A stretch of DNA of 64,000 nucleotides from Paenibacillus illinoisensis NBRC 15959. Its GTDB lineage: Bacteria > Bacillota > Bacilli > Paenibacillales > Paenibacillaceae. Position numbers and translations under genes: made by a program. The stretch covers positions 62,001 through 126,000 of the forward strand of contig NZ_BIME01000005.1 of the NCBI RefSeq assembly GCF_004000925.1, given 5' to 3'. Positions 1 through 7,802 of the stretch are shown piece after piece. Below the pieces are notes generated by a model. It did no database searches. It had not been told where the DNA came from and saw only the letters and a list, made by a program, of their open reading frames with translations. How positions within the stretch are numbered: position 1 is the stretch's first letter; the number at the start of each line of letters is the position of its first letter.

Positions 1-92
1 CAGGCACAGAAGCTGTTTTTGTTGAGATTGTTTCAGAAGATCCAGGTTCATCGCTGTTTGTGCCTCTTACAACATCGTATTTGGTTAAATAA
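1..92 (+). CDS. C-terminal end of an unidentified protein (partial)
   Basis: An open frame enters the window at its left edge (codons in frame from position 3) and ends with TAA at 90-92. The last residues read GTEAVFVEIVSEDPG and then a short hydrophobic tail. The GTEAVFVEI stretch resembles the end of a histidine-kinase ATPase domain (compare GTEAVVSFAEFV at the end of the kinase at 7803-9704), but 29 residues are too few to name a family. The gene converges on the dioxygenase-like gene, with an inverted repeat between them. Confidence 0.4.
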   Translation, partial: GTEAVFVEIVSEDPGSSLFVPLTTSYLVK

Positions 93-98
93 AATAGA

Positions 99-171
99 CG
101 TAAAAAACGATTATCAACGATGATGTTGCTGGATCAAATCCATAGCACACATTGTGATAATCGTTTTTACG
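99..171. terminator. Long-armed inverted repeat between convergent genes
   Basis: Arms of about 17 bases (99-116 and 155-171, core ACGATTATCA / TGATAATCGT) are near-perfect complements, differing by one base in the A/T run, and enclose a 38-base loop. The outer part of each arm is an A/T run, so each strand would end in a U tract. It could terminate both the partial gene and the dioxygenase-like gene. The loop is unusually long for a simple terminator. Confidence 0.5.
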
Positions 172-205
172 TTTATTCAGTGCGAATCATGTTGATCAAA
201 CGACA

Positions 206-1180
206 TTACCGAATTACAGTATCGAGCGGTTTGAGATTTGCTTCAATCTCTGCACGGCGACCTTCAAGGAATGGAGGCAGTGCCAGGGACTCCCCAAGAT
301 GAGCCAGCTCTTCATCCGTATCGAAACCAGGACCGTCGGTTGCAAGCTCGAATAGAATGCCATTGGCTTCACGGAAGTACAGGGACCGGAAGTAAAAGCG
401 ATCGACGAAGCCGGAATTAGGGAAGCTGAAGTTGCGAACACGTTCTACCCATTGTTTCAATTCTTCCTCATTATCCACCCGGAAAGCAACATGGTGTACG
501 CTGCCACGTCCTGGTCTCTCGATCGGCAAGTCATTACGCTCCTCGACATGGACCTCGGAACCACTGCCTCCTTCACCGGATTCGAATACAAGTACATCTG
601 GTTGACCTGCAACAAAAGCAGGGTAGGTTCCTTTTTGACGGAATCCAAGCAGCTCCGTGAGAACAGCTGCCGTCAACGATGCATCCTGAACGGTGAGGTG
701 AACAGGACCAAGACCGACAATACCGTATTCAGCTGGTACCGGGCTCTGATCCCATGGTTTGCCCCCAGGTACACCTGTGTTGTTCTCATCAGACACCAAG
801 ATCAGACGCTGGTTCTCAAAATCAGTAAATGAGAGTGTTGCACGGCCACCACGATTCGTAATTTCACCGTGAGGTACTTCGTACTCGTCAAAACGTTTGA
901 TCCAATACTGGAGTGCAGCATCACTCGGAACGCGCAGCGATGTTGCAGAGATGCTGTTCACGCCTTCACGTGTTTGTCCGGCCATCGGAATTTCGAAGAA
1001 GGTTAGCTCCGTGCCGGGATTGCCTTTTTCATCTCCATAGAAAAGGTGGTACACGGAAACGTCATCCTGGTTTACTGTTTTTTTGATTAGGCGAAGGCCC
1101 ATGACATCGGTATAAAAACGATAGTTTTCAGCGGCATGTGCGGTCAGTGCGGATACGTGGTGAAGTCCTTTGATTTGCAT
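206..1180 (-). CDS. Ring-cleaving dioxygenase-like VOC protein (MhqO/MhqA/MhqE family)
   Basis: The 324-residue protein has two vicinal-oxygen-chelate (glyoxalase-like) halves. The first begins GLHHVSALTAHA, the second carries VHHVAFRVDN, and a late LFELATDGPGF supplies the usual metal-binding Glu. The two His and the Glu form the expected Fe(II)/Mn(II) site. This family contains the Bacillus Mhq proteins, which detoxify hydroquinones and quinones, and PcpA-type ring-cleaving dioxygenases. Length and motifs fit a full-length member. A clear site (CAGGAGGAATTAAC) precedes the ATG. The gene stands alone. A palindrome 105 bases upstream resembles the MhqR operator, which would suggest quinone or thiol-stress control. 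The substrate is unknown. Confidence 0.85.
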   Translation of the reverse strand: MQIKGLHHVSALTAHAAENYRFYTDVMGLRLIKKTVNQDDVSVYHLFYGDEKGNPGTELTFFEIPMAGQTREGVNSISATSLRVPSDAALQYWIKRFDEYEVPHGEITNRGGRATLSFTDFENQRLILVSDENNTGVPGGKPWDQSPVPAEYGIVGLGPVHLTVQDASLTAAVLTELLGFRQKGTYPAFVAGQPDVLVFESGEGGSGSEVHVEERNDLPIERPGRGSVHHVAFRVDNEEELKQWVERVRNFSFPNSGFVDRFYFRSLYFREANGILFELATDGPGFDTDEELAHLGESLALPPFLEGRRAEIEANLKPLDTVIR

Positions 1181-1285
1181 TGTTAATTCCTCCTGAGTAA
1201 TTGGGATGGGGTATTCTTGATTATGTGTAAAGTGTTATTTAACTTTTATTAAGTGGCTAACTTTTTGTTTGTTTTGTTCTGAATT

Positions 1286-1303
1286 TATCTTAACATAAAG
1301 ATA
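1286..1303. promoter_or_regulatory. MhqR-like operator palindrome
   Basis: TATCT and AGATA half-sites are spaced to give an 18-bp palindrome, extended by one further base pair (T/A) on each side. The outer five bases on each side match the Bacillus subtilis MhqR box as I remember it (tATCTcgaAtTCgAGATa). The central bases differ. It lies between the divergent dioxygenase-like and YwaF-like genes, which fits a MarR-type repressor site. No MarR gene is in the window. Confidence 0.4.
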
Positions 1304-1421
1304 ATTAGAACGCAATACATATCTGCAAACATTCAATGGATAGACTTTCACTTCGATTAATGCCAAAATGAAAAATATTACATTTCAAGGTATCACTGTT
1401 TGTGATGGGAAGGAGAAGAAC

Positions 1422-2183
1422 ATGGGATATCCCCAGTGGCTTGACCCTTATGATGAACGGCCTTTTATCATGTTTTCGAATCCACACATATGGGCGATAG
1501 CCTGCACGGCAATGGTGATTATCCTGCTGTACCTGTTTAGAAACCACTTGAGATCATGGCCGGAACGCACACGTAGGGTGCTGCGAATCACTTTAGCCAT
1601 CTTTATGATAGGTTGTGAAGTGCTGCTTCAGTTATGGTATGTCTACGGCGGGGTGTGGAGTGTGAGGACATCGCTTCCGCTGGAGCTGTGCAGTCTGTCC
1701 CTGTTGTTGTCGGCCGTGCTGCTGTTAACACGCAGTCGTATGCTGCATTCAGCATTATTATTGGCAGGGATTGCAGGTGCGCTGATGGCGATTGTAACTC
1801 CAAACCTCGGTTATACCGTTCCACATTTTCGTTTTATTCAATTTTTTACGGCTCATGCCTGTATTATACTTGCCTTGCTCTATATGACCTGGGTAGAACA
1901 GCTTCGTCCAAGCTGGAGATCAGTTGTGGGTTCGATGGTTTTTGTTAATGTGGCGGCGCTGATTGTATATGGAATGGATGTGCTTTTGGAAGCCAACTAT
2001 ATGTTTCTTCGTCATAAACCGGAGACGGCATCCGTGCTGGATCTTCTGGGACCGTACCCGTTATACATTTTGGGGGAAGAAGTACTGGCAGCCGTGTTGT
2101 TTTCGCTCATGTACGTGCTGTTCTTCGCCATTCCGGAGCGAGTGAGGAACCGGGTGAAGAAGGAGAGAAGTTCCGCAGTGTGA
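1422..2183 (+). CDS. TIGR02206-family (YwaF-like) integral membrane protein
   Basis: The protein of 253 residues opens MGYPQWLDPYDERPFIMFSN and has six or so hydrophobic segments, with WSVRTSLPLELCSLS between the second and third and a C-terminal basic tail. This pattern is that of the YwaF-like TIGR02206 family, whose function is not known. The frame is open upstream to 1368, but the ATG at 1422 is the better start because AAGGAGAAGAAC lies directly before it. It is transcribed divergently from the dioxygenase-like gene and followed by a hairpin. Confidence 0.75.
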   Translation: MGYPQWLDPYDERPFIMFSNPHIWAIACTAMVIILLYLFRNHLRSWPERTRRVLRITLAIFMIGCEVLLQLWYVYGGVWSVRTSLPLELCSLSLLLSAVLLLTRSRMLHSALLLAGIAGALMAIVTPNLGYTVPHFRFIQFFTAHACIILALLYMTWVEQLRPSWRSVVGSMVFVNVAALIVYGMDVLLEANYMFLRHKPETASVLDLLGPYPLYILGEEVLAAVLFSLMYVLFFAIPERVRNRVKKERSSAV

Positions 2184-2206
2184 TTGGCAAAAGGAGAACA
2201 ATGAAA

Positions 2207-2244
2207 ATCCCGCAGTATCCTGAAGCTCAGGAGACATGCGGGAT
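2207..2244. terminator. Hairpin between convergent genes
   Basis: ATCCCGCA pairs with TGCGGGAT, and an inner TCCTGA/TCAGGA pair extends the stem. T-rich bases follow on both strands (GATTGGTTT on +, GATTTTC on -). It sits between the YwaF-like gene and the SDR gene, which converge on it. Confidence 0.65.
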
Positions 2245-2282
2245 GATTGGTTTATTGAACTCAATGCGATGGGGCGGATAAC

Positions 2283-3077
2283 TTATCCCCGAAGGAGGGA
2301 TTCTGCACCATCCACGTAGATTCGTGTACCCGTGACATGGGAAGATTCGTCGGAAGCCAGGAAAAGCACCAGGTTGGCTACCTGTTCTGAAGTACCAGGT
2401 TCACCCTTGAGCGGATGTTCATGGCCTTCCGGGAATTCCACGGGGATCTGTACATCCTTCAGATCATCTGAAGGATAGGTGTTGTCATCGATATTGGTGT
2501 CGATGGCACCAGGACATACGGCGTTGACACGAATCTTGTAACGGGCAAGTTCGAGTGCAGCCATCTTCGTAAAAGCGGTTTGCCCGGCTTTGCTGGAAGC
2601 GTATGCAGAGAATCCGATACCTGAGAATACCCGGTTACCGTTAATCGAACTGGTGATGATGATGCTGCCTCCACGGTCTTTCAGATGGGGGATGGCGTAT
2701 TTGACGGTTGCAAACGTGCCGCGCATATTAATCTCCATCGTTTGGTCCCAGTCTTCCGGTTCCATCGTTTCAATCGGCGCCATGGTGCCGTTGATCCCGG
2801 CATTGGCGAATACAATATCCAGTTTGCCGGCTTCAGCCGCAGCCTGATTAATAGCTTTTTGCACATGGTCCGGTTTGGAGATATCGCATTCGATCACATA
2901 AGCTTCGCCGCCAGCCTTCTCAATGGTCTGCTTCGTTTCTTCCGCTTTCTCTGGCGTACGGTCCAGCATGTAGACTTTGGCTCCATGCTCTGCAAAACGA
3001 ATCGCGGTAGCCTGCCCAATACCAGAACCACCACCGGTCACAATCGCCACTTTTCCTTTCAAACGCTGTTCACTCAT
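2283..3077 (-). CDS. SDR-family NAD(P)-dependent oxidoreductase
   Basis: This is a classical short-chain dehydrogenase of 264 residues. It has the cofactor motif TGGGSGIG near residue 14, an acidic residue after beta-2 (MLDRTPEKAEE), the NAG motif in FANAGINGT, the catalytic Ser in IIITSSINGN and the YxxxK pair in AYASSKAGQTAF. The C-terminus VTGTRIYVDGAESLL is typical of the family. The Asp at the end of beta-2 suggests NAD(H) preference, but this is inference. A good site (GGAGGGATCAGG) precedes the ATG. The substrate cannot be read from the sequence. Confidence 0.85.
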   Translation of the reverse strand: MSEQRLKGKVAIVTGGGSGIGQATAIRFAEHGAKVYMLDRTPEKAEETKQTIEKAGGEAYVIECDISKPDHVQKAINQAAAEAGKLDIVFANAGINGTMAPIETMEPEDWDQTMEINMRGTFATVKYAIPHLKDRGGSIIITSSINGNRVFSGIGFSAYASSKAGQTAFTKMAALELARYKIRVNAVCPGAIDTNIDDNTYPSDDLKDVQIPVEFPEGHEHPLKGEPGTSEQVANLVLFLASDESSHVTGTRIYVDGAESLLRG

Positions 3078-3174
3078 CCTGATCCCTCCACGTCCATAAA
3101 ATTTCAGTGTTACTCTCTATCTCTACATACCCGGCACAAGGGAGGTGAATCAGATTCCTTCATACTTGTCCAAC

Positions 3175-3204
3175 CAAAAAAAACAGGACCGATAATCGGT
3201 CCTG
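3175..3204 (-). terminator. Terminator of the YqkE-like gene
   Basis: A perfect 10-bp stem, CAGGACCGAT / ATCGGTCCTG, is followed on the minus strand by eight T. It lies 49 bases past the stop of the YqkE-like gene. Confidence 0.85.
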
Positions 3205-3252
3205 CATCTAAATCTGAAATGACGTCTAATATGCGAATCGCTTGCTGAAATG

Positions 3253-3510
3253 TTATTTATGTTTCTTCCAGTCCAGCGAGCTGTTATTCAATAAATACTC
3301 GAAGTCATTATCCCGTCGCTTCTGTTCCGCTTTACGAGCTTCTTCTGCCTGCTGGCGTTCCTCTTCCTTGCGCTGGGCTTCGGCAGCCTTGGCTTCATCA
3401 GCTTGAGCCTTCAGCTTCTCCAGCACGTCGCTGCTGAGCAGATCCTTCAGCGTCGTTGGTTTATCCTGAGCTGCTTTGGGGGCAGCAGGTTGTTTTTTGG
3501 ATTTTGCCAT
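3253..3510 (-). CDS. YqkE-like small charged protein (DUF3886)
   Basis: The protein has 85 residues and starts MAKSKKQPAAPKAAQ. Its middle is a long Lys/Glu/Ala-rich helix likely to form a coiled coil (KAQADEAKAAEAQRKEEERQ), and it ends NNSSLDWKKHK. This layout matches the YqkE/DUF3886 family of Bacilli, of unknown function. The frame stays open to 3564, but GGAGAGGAGAATTTTCC directly before the ATG at 3510 marks the real start. A strong terminator follows. Confidence 0.75.
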   Translation of the reverse strand: MAKSKKQPAAPKAAQDKPTTLKDLLSSDVLEKLKAQADEAKAAEAQRKEEERQQAEEARKAEQKRRDNDFEYLLNNSSLDWKKHK

Positions 3511-3709
3511 GGAAAATTCTCCTCTCCAACGTAAATCAGGTTCCCTGTTTCGATCCGTAGTCATAGTATATCAGGTTCCCGGTATCCATTCCATGAAACG
3601 AGTCAAGAAAAGAAGGAAATCAGCTGTTCCGTGACGAATGAAAACGGGTATAAAATCATATAGTATTACCGATACTGCGACTATTCCCTGGAGAAAGGAG
3701 TCGTTGTTC

Positions 3710-3820
3710 GTGGAAGTTGACCGCAGCATGTTGAAAGGGCTTGCATGGGGGATTGCCTTCAGCTGCCCGCTATGGATTGCGATTATTGGCTGGTTCCGTT
3801 TGTTGGGGTGGATGTTGTGA
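3710..3820 (+). CDS. Small single-span membrane protein
   Basis: I read a 36-residue protein from GTG at 3710, preceded by AAAGGAG at a normal distance (nine bases). It has a charged start (VEVDRSMLKG), then one hydrophobic helix rich in Trp (LAWGIAFSCPLWIAIIGWF), ending LLGWML. A longer frame opens at 3638 but has no ribosome site. I do not recognise a family. Single-span proteins of this size are common in Bacilli. Confidence 0.5.
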   Translation: MEVDRSMLKGLAWGIAFSCPLWIAIIGWFRLLGWML

Positions 3821-3883
3821 GATCAGCGGGTTGCAGAGCTGCTGCATATATAATGCGTAGAGGGCTTTTTTTAAAACCTCATA

Positions 3884-3897
3884 TGTAAACGCTATCA
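3884..3897 (+). promoter_or_regulatory. Perfect match to the cre (CcpA) consensus in a convergent intergenic gap
   Basis: TGTAAACGCTATCA fits TGWAANCGNTNWCA at every position. It lies between the small membrane ORF and the terminator of the convergent cyclophilin gene, not in a promoter region, so its function is doubtful. Confidence 0.35.
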
Positions 3898-3904
3898 TTA
3901 AATA

Positions 3905-3951
3905 AAGCTCTGCCTTGCGTATTTATCGCAAGACAGAGCTTTTGTTTGTTT
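3905..3951. terminator. Bidirectional terminator
   Basis: AAGCTCTG pairs with CAGAGCTT, with an inner TTGCG/CGCAA pair. TTTTGTTTGTTT follows on + and a T-rich run follows on -. It ends the cyclophilin gene (minus strand) and possibly the small membrane ORF. Confidence 0.8.
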
Positions 3952-3971
3952 GGAATGTACCTGAAGGCTTA

Positions 3972-4619
3972 TTACTCAGGCATTTTAACAGGTTCAGGAT
4001 ATTCCAGTCCATGCGTGTCCACGGTCACCTTTTTCATAACTTGATCGGTAACCGGTTTTACTCCTTCAGTAGGCTGATTAACGATGCTATCCACCACATC
4101 CATACCTTCTGTGACTTTGCCAAAAGAGGCATATTGAGCATCTAAATTCTCATCGTCTGCTGCCATGATGAAAAATTGGGAACCAGCTGAATCGAGTTTT
4201 CCGGATTCCCGCGCCATGGAGATAACCCCACGTGTGTGCTTCAGATTATTTTTGTGGCCGTTGGATGTGAATTCACCCTTAATGGCATATCCGGGGCCGC
4301 CTGTCCCGTTACCATTCGGATCTCCACCTTGAATCATGAAGCCCGGAACAACGCGGTGGAATATCAAGCCATCATAGAAGCCCTGATTGGCCAGCGAGAT
4401 GAAATTGTATACCGTGTTGGGCGCAATGTCCGGATAGAGTTCGATCACGATTTTTTGCCCGTCCTGCATTTCAATCGTGGCTACCGGATTTTGACCTTCA
4501 GGCGGAGCCGGAACGGGTTCCGTAGCGCTGCTCGAAGGGCGTCCACAGCCGCTAATAACAATAAGCAGCAGCGCCATGATCAGCGATGCAGCAGTTGTTT
4601 TTTTCCATCGTAAAGACAT
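3972..4619 (-). CDS. Secreted lipoprotein cyclophilin (peptidyl-prolyl cis-trans isomerase)
   Basis: The protein has 215 residues. It begins with a lipoprotein signal peptide (MSLRWKKTTAASLIMALLL, lipobox VISGC with Cys about residue 25), then a short Pro/Ser-rich linker, then a complete cyclophilin domain. The active-site stretches FHRVVPGFMIQGGDP, GVISMAR and SGSQFFI-like AGSQFFIM are all there, so isomerase activity is expected. It should sit on the outer face of the membrane and help fold secreted proteins. It is monocistronic with its own terminator. Confidence 0.9.
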   Translation of the reverse strand: MSLRWKKTTAASLIMALLLIVISGCGRPSSSATEPVPAPPEGQNPVATIEMQDGQKIVIELYPDIAPNTVYNFISLANQGFYDGLIFHRVVPGFMIQGGDPNGNGTGGPGYAIKGEFTSNGHKNNLKHTRGVISMARESGKLDSAGSQFFIMAADDENLDAQYASFGKVTEGMDVVDSIVNQPTEGVKPVTDQVMKKVTVDTHGLEYPEPVKMPE

Positions 4620-4875
4620 GAGAATGTTCCCCCTTGCATCTCTGCTTAATGTGATTCAACGGAATTATTTTGGGATAATCCATCAACTATCATACCGTTT
4701 TTTGGGACAGGAAGGCAATCCAAGCTTTGCTTTTGCAGGTGCCAGGGATGGTCTTCATGGGAGCATAGGTGTAAAATAAGGAAAATGCTTCCGCAGCAGG
4801 GACGTACGGGTCTGTTCCGTCCGCTCCAAACCACGGCAGTCCCGGGCGTCAGTAACGGAAAGGACGTGTGGGTAT

Positions 4876-6108
4876 ATGAACTTCTCGTGGAAGCGTAATC
4901 TGGTGATTTTGTGGATTGGTGTATTTTTTTGCAGCACCGCATATTCAATCTCCATCCCGTTTTTGCCCTTGTTTCTGAGCGGCGATCTCGGTGTTCGTGA
5001 TCACCTGGAGTTTTGGTCAGGGCTGGCCTTTGGCATCACGTTTCTGGCCAGTGCACTGGTGTCTCCGTTCTGGGGTTCCCTGGCAGACAAATACGGACGC
5101 AAGCCGATGCTGATCCGGTCGGGATACAGCCTTGCGGTTTTGTATTTAATCAATTATTTTGTACAGGACCCATATTCACTCATCGTAGTCCGGCTGTTCC
5201 AGGGATTGCTGGCTGGTTTCGTTCCGGCTGCAATTGCCCTTGTGGGTACCAATACACCAGAAGCGAAGACCGGATACGCGCTGGGTATCATGTCCACGGC
5301 TGGAGCTACGGGCGGGATTATTGGTCCGCTAATTGGCGGTGTGGTGAGTCACTACTACGGCAATCGAAATGCTTTTTTATTCTCAGCCATTGTGGTGCTC
5401 GTCTCTGCGGTAATCGCGACCTTCTGGGTAAAAGAGGAGAATTTCAATCGCAACAAGCCGCGTTCCCATGTCATGGATGATATCCGTGAAGCCAGAGCGA
5501 ATCGTCTGTTTATTACTGTGCTGGGCATGATGGGCATCTGTACCTTTTCCGTCATGATTCTTGAGCCGCTGCTCACGGTCTATGTCATGGAGATGGGTAT
5601 TCAGCCGGACCGGGCATCACTCAGCTCAGGTATTATTTTCTCAGCGGTAGGTATAGCTACCGTCATTATGGCACCGAGATGGGGGAAGATTGGTCAGCGC
5701 ATCGGTTACGGCAAAGTGTTGATTATTGGACTCGTCGGTGGGGCAGTGGGGAATCTGCTGCAGTTTTTCACGACAGGTTATATCGGTTTTGGTGTTTTGC
5801 GGTTTGTATACGGGTTGTTCTTCGCGGCTGTGTTCCCGGCCATCAATGCCATGATTGTGCAGGCGACGGACCCGGGCTTCCGAGGAAGGGCCTTTAGCCT
5901 GAATCAGTCGGCCTCCCAGATCGGTACGATGGCAGGTCCCATCATTGGTGGTATTCTTGGTGGATGGCTGCCTATTCGCTGGATTTTTATCATCAATGGA
6001 CTGGCGCTGTTAATCACAGCGATTGTAGCCAAATGGTCTGGCTTGGAGCATAAGCTTCCGGGTTCAGGAAAATCAGCATCGAAGAAAGCGGTAACAGCAG
6101 ATCGATAG
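4876..6108 (+). CDS. MFS drug/multidrug efflux transporter (MdtG/NorA-like)
   Basis: The 410-residue protein has about 12 hydrophobic helices. The family A-motif is present between TM2 and TM3 (GSLADKYGRKPML), and there is a GPLIGG-type motif C in TM5 (GIIGPLIGGVVSHYYG), the mark of drug:proton antiporters. A second half-repeat has PAINAMIVQATDPGFRGRAF and GPIIGGILGGWLP. The substrate is unknown. AAAGGA lies about 13 bases before the ATG, a slightly long spacing. A strong terminator follows and no regulator is adjacent. Confidence 0.85.
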   Translation: MNFSWKRNLVILWIGVFFCSTAYSISIPFLPLFLSGDLGVRDHLEFWSGLAFGITFLASALVSPFWGSLADKYGRKPMLIRSGYSLAVLYLINYFVQDPYSLIVVRLFQGLLAGFVPAAIALVGTNTPEAKTGYALGIMSTAGATGGIIGPLIGGVVSHYYGNRNAFLFSAIVVLVSAVIATFWVKEENFNRNKPRSHVMDDIREARANRLFITVLGMMGICTFSVMILEPLLTVYVMEMGIQPDRASLSSGIIFSAVGIATVIMAPRWGKIGQRIGYGKVLIIGLVGGAVGNLLQFFTTGYIGFGVLRFVYGLFFAAVFPAINAMIVQATDPGFRGRAFSLNQSASQIGTMAGPIIGGILGGWLPIRWIFIINGLALLITAIVAKWSGLEHKLPGSGKSASKKAVTADR

Positions 6109-6121
6109 ATGGATCTTAAGG

Positions 6122-6158
6122 AGAGATGGCGCTGTAGCAATACAGCAGCCATCTTTTT
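6122..6158 (+). terminator. Terminator of the MFS gene
   Basis: AGATGGC/GCCATCT and GCTGTA/TACAGC form a continuous stem with a GCAA loop, followed by TTTTT. Confidence 0.9.
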
Positions 6159-6263
6159 GATATGACTATATATGTGGGCAAGTAATATACATTTAAAAAG
6201 GGAAACCTCTTCATGAGAGATTTCCCAATTGTTCAGCCTGATTCATTTCATAAAAAAGGTGTA

Positions 6264-6443
6264 TCATTCTTCAGAATCGGATTTCTCCTTCGGAATGGCA
6301 TGTTCAACAGCATCAAGCTGATCCTCTTTTTCCAGAGCATCCGGAAATGAATCTTCCGTAAATAGCCCGAAATCAGGGTCGATGTCCCGTTCGGTTACCA
6401 AATTATCCGGCGTCTCAACATGCTTATGGTGGTCATCCTTCAT
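6264..6443 (-). CDS. Small acidic protein, unknown function
   Basis: This is a 59-residue protein starting MKDDHHKHVETPDNLVTERD and ending in a Glu-rich stretch. AAGGAGGTG stands directly before the ATG, so translation is credible. There is no signal peptide, membrane segment or known motif. It lies 44 bases after another acidic ORF and is probably in one transcript with it. No family is recognised. Confidence 0.6.
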   Translation of the reverse strand: MKDDHHKHVETPDNLVTERDIDPDFGLFTEDSFPDALEKEDQLDAVEHAIPKEKSDSEE

Positions 6444-6487
6444 TATGCTGCACCTCCTTATTCACGACGCAAGGGAGTTTGCCAATC

Positions 6488-6859
6488 TTAACCTCGTGGA
6501 AGAATGTTGTCCTGCGGTTTGGCACCCGCTCCCGCACCGTTGAGAAGATCAGTACCATGAAGGGCATCCGGATCAGGTGCAGCGGGGTCCACCGGGCTAT
6601 TCGGCTGCAGCAGATCGGCATCAGGTACAGATTCCAGTGCAGGTTCTGCCAAACGTGATTCGAGCTCATCATCCTCTACCGCCGTTGCAGCTACAGGAGG
6701 CAGGTACGTCTCATCGGTTTCAATTCGTCTTCCGGACACTTCGTCAAATGTATCCATATCGCCCGCGGGTACTTCTGTTTCGGGTGGAATATCGCGGGAC
6801 CTCTGATATCGGTCATAATAACGGTCGCTTTCGTCATTACTAATCGGTCTGTCTGTCAT
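6488..6859 (-). CDS. Acidic, probably disordered protein, unknown function
   Basis: The 123-residue protein begins MTDRPISNDESDRYYDRYQR and continues as an acidic Pro/Ala/Asp-rich chain (PNSPVDPAAPDPDAL) without hydrophobic segments, ending KPQDNILPRG. AAAGGAGCTGCTACTT precedes the ATG. It is the first gene of a likely pair with the small acidic ORF at 6264-6443. The low complexity suggests a disordered protein. I cannot assign a function. Confidence 0.6.
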   Translation of the reverse strand: MTDRPISNDESDRYYDRYQRSRDIPPETEVPAGDMDTFDEVSGRRIETDETYLPPVAATAVEDDELESRLAEPALESVPDADLLQPNSPVDPAAPDPDALHGTDLLNGAGAGAKPQDNILPRG

Positions 6860-7011
6860 AAGTAGCAGCTCCTTTCAGGAATTAAATGTGATTGACTGCA
6901 TGTATTATTGTGCTGATATTTTCTAAGGTTCTTACCCCGTAGTTACCCAAACCCTAAACGTTGTAATCCTGCACGTGTTAGCATTCCCTGGGTTGACCCG
7001 AATATGAATGA

Positions 7012-7173
7012 TTAAAATTTAGGGAATACATATTTGACGAGAAAGTACAGGAAGCCGAAAAAAATGAGTACATAAGCCGCATATTTAATAAAAGTGGAGG
7101 CGACCATGCTGGAATCCGATTTTTGCTGGATATCTTTCCGTTCTACTTCTACCGTTTTGTGTGGCTCGTTCAT
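7012..7173 (-). CDS. Small single-span membrane protein, unknown
   Basis: The 53-residue protein starts MNEPHKTVEVERKDIQQ and has one C-terminal hydrophobic helix (YAAYVLIFFGFLYFLVKYV) ending FPKF. AAGGAGATGATTTAA precedes the ATG. The charged N-terminus is probably cytoplasmic. It is upstream of the acidic pair on the same strand, 152 bases away. Confidence 0.6.
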   Translation of the reverse strand: MNEPHKTVEVERKDIQQKSDSSMVASTFIKYAAYVLIFFGFLYFLVKYVFPKF

Positions 7174-7317
7174 TTAAATCATCTCCTTAATAGGTGAATG
7201 GTTGCTTTGAGGAACCATTACACCCATAGAAGCGAATTGAATCGCAGAGCAGCTGGTACAGCTTTCGAGCAAGGCCTATGTTATGATGGAGCATGATGAA
7301 ATAGGGAGGGATTCCAG

Positions 7318-7599
7318 TTGGAATGGTTTACACTTGGCAATATGATCACTCGAATCCGAATTGGACAAAAGGCATCTACGCCCGGCTTTTCGCGTACAGT
7401 CATTCGCAGACCGGACGGTTTGTTCTGGGTCGGTGGCATATGGGCCGGACAAGTTGTCCAGTTGCGTGATTTTCTTTTTTCGGATATATGGACGATTTAT
7501 GAGGATGAGGAAACGGAGCAGTGGCTGAAGTTTCGGAATGCCTATGAACGAACGGAACGGGAAATGATTGAGAACCAGTTCGAAGATTTGCGCGGGTAA
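7318..7599 (+). CDS. Conserved-looking hypothetical protein
   Basis: The 93-residue protein starts with TTG at 7318. GGGAGGG eight bases before makes this start convincing. It reads EWFTLGNMITRIRIGQKAS, has an aromatic middle (GLFWVGGIWAGQVVQLRDF) and an acidic C-terminal helix (DEETEQWLKFRNAYERTE). There is no signal peptide or clear membrane helix. I recognise no family. Confidence 0.55.
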   Translation: MEWFTLGNMITRIRIGQKASTPGFSRTVIRRPDGLFWVGGIWAGQVVQLRDFLFSDIWTIYEDEETEQWLKFRNAYERTEREMIENQFEDLRG

Positions 7600-7802
7600 G
7601 ACAAAGGATAACTGGATTTCCTCGTTATAAAATGGAAATAAATATATAGTTGGACTAAAATGTGATTTTTTTCGTTTGCCATTAGAAGGTGACACGTTAA
7701 ATCATGGCGAATCATAAATGATAGAGTTAGGGGATAGATGCAGCATTTTGCATCATTCGAATATTGCTAAATGCTCAAAATATGAACTTTGAGGTGCTGT
7801 GA

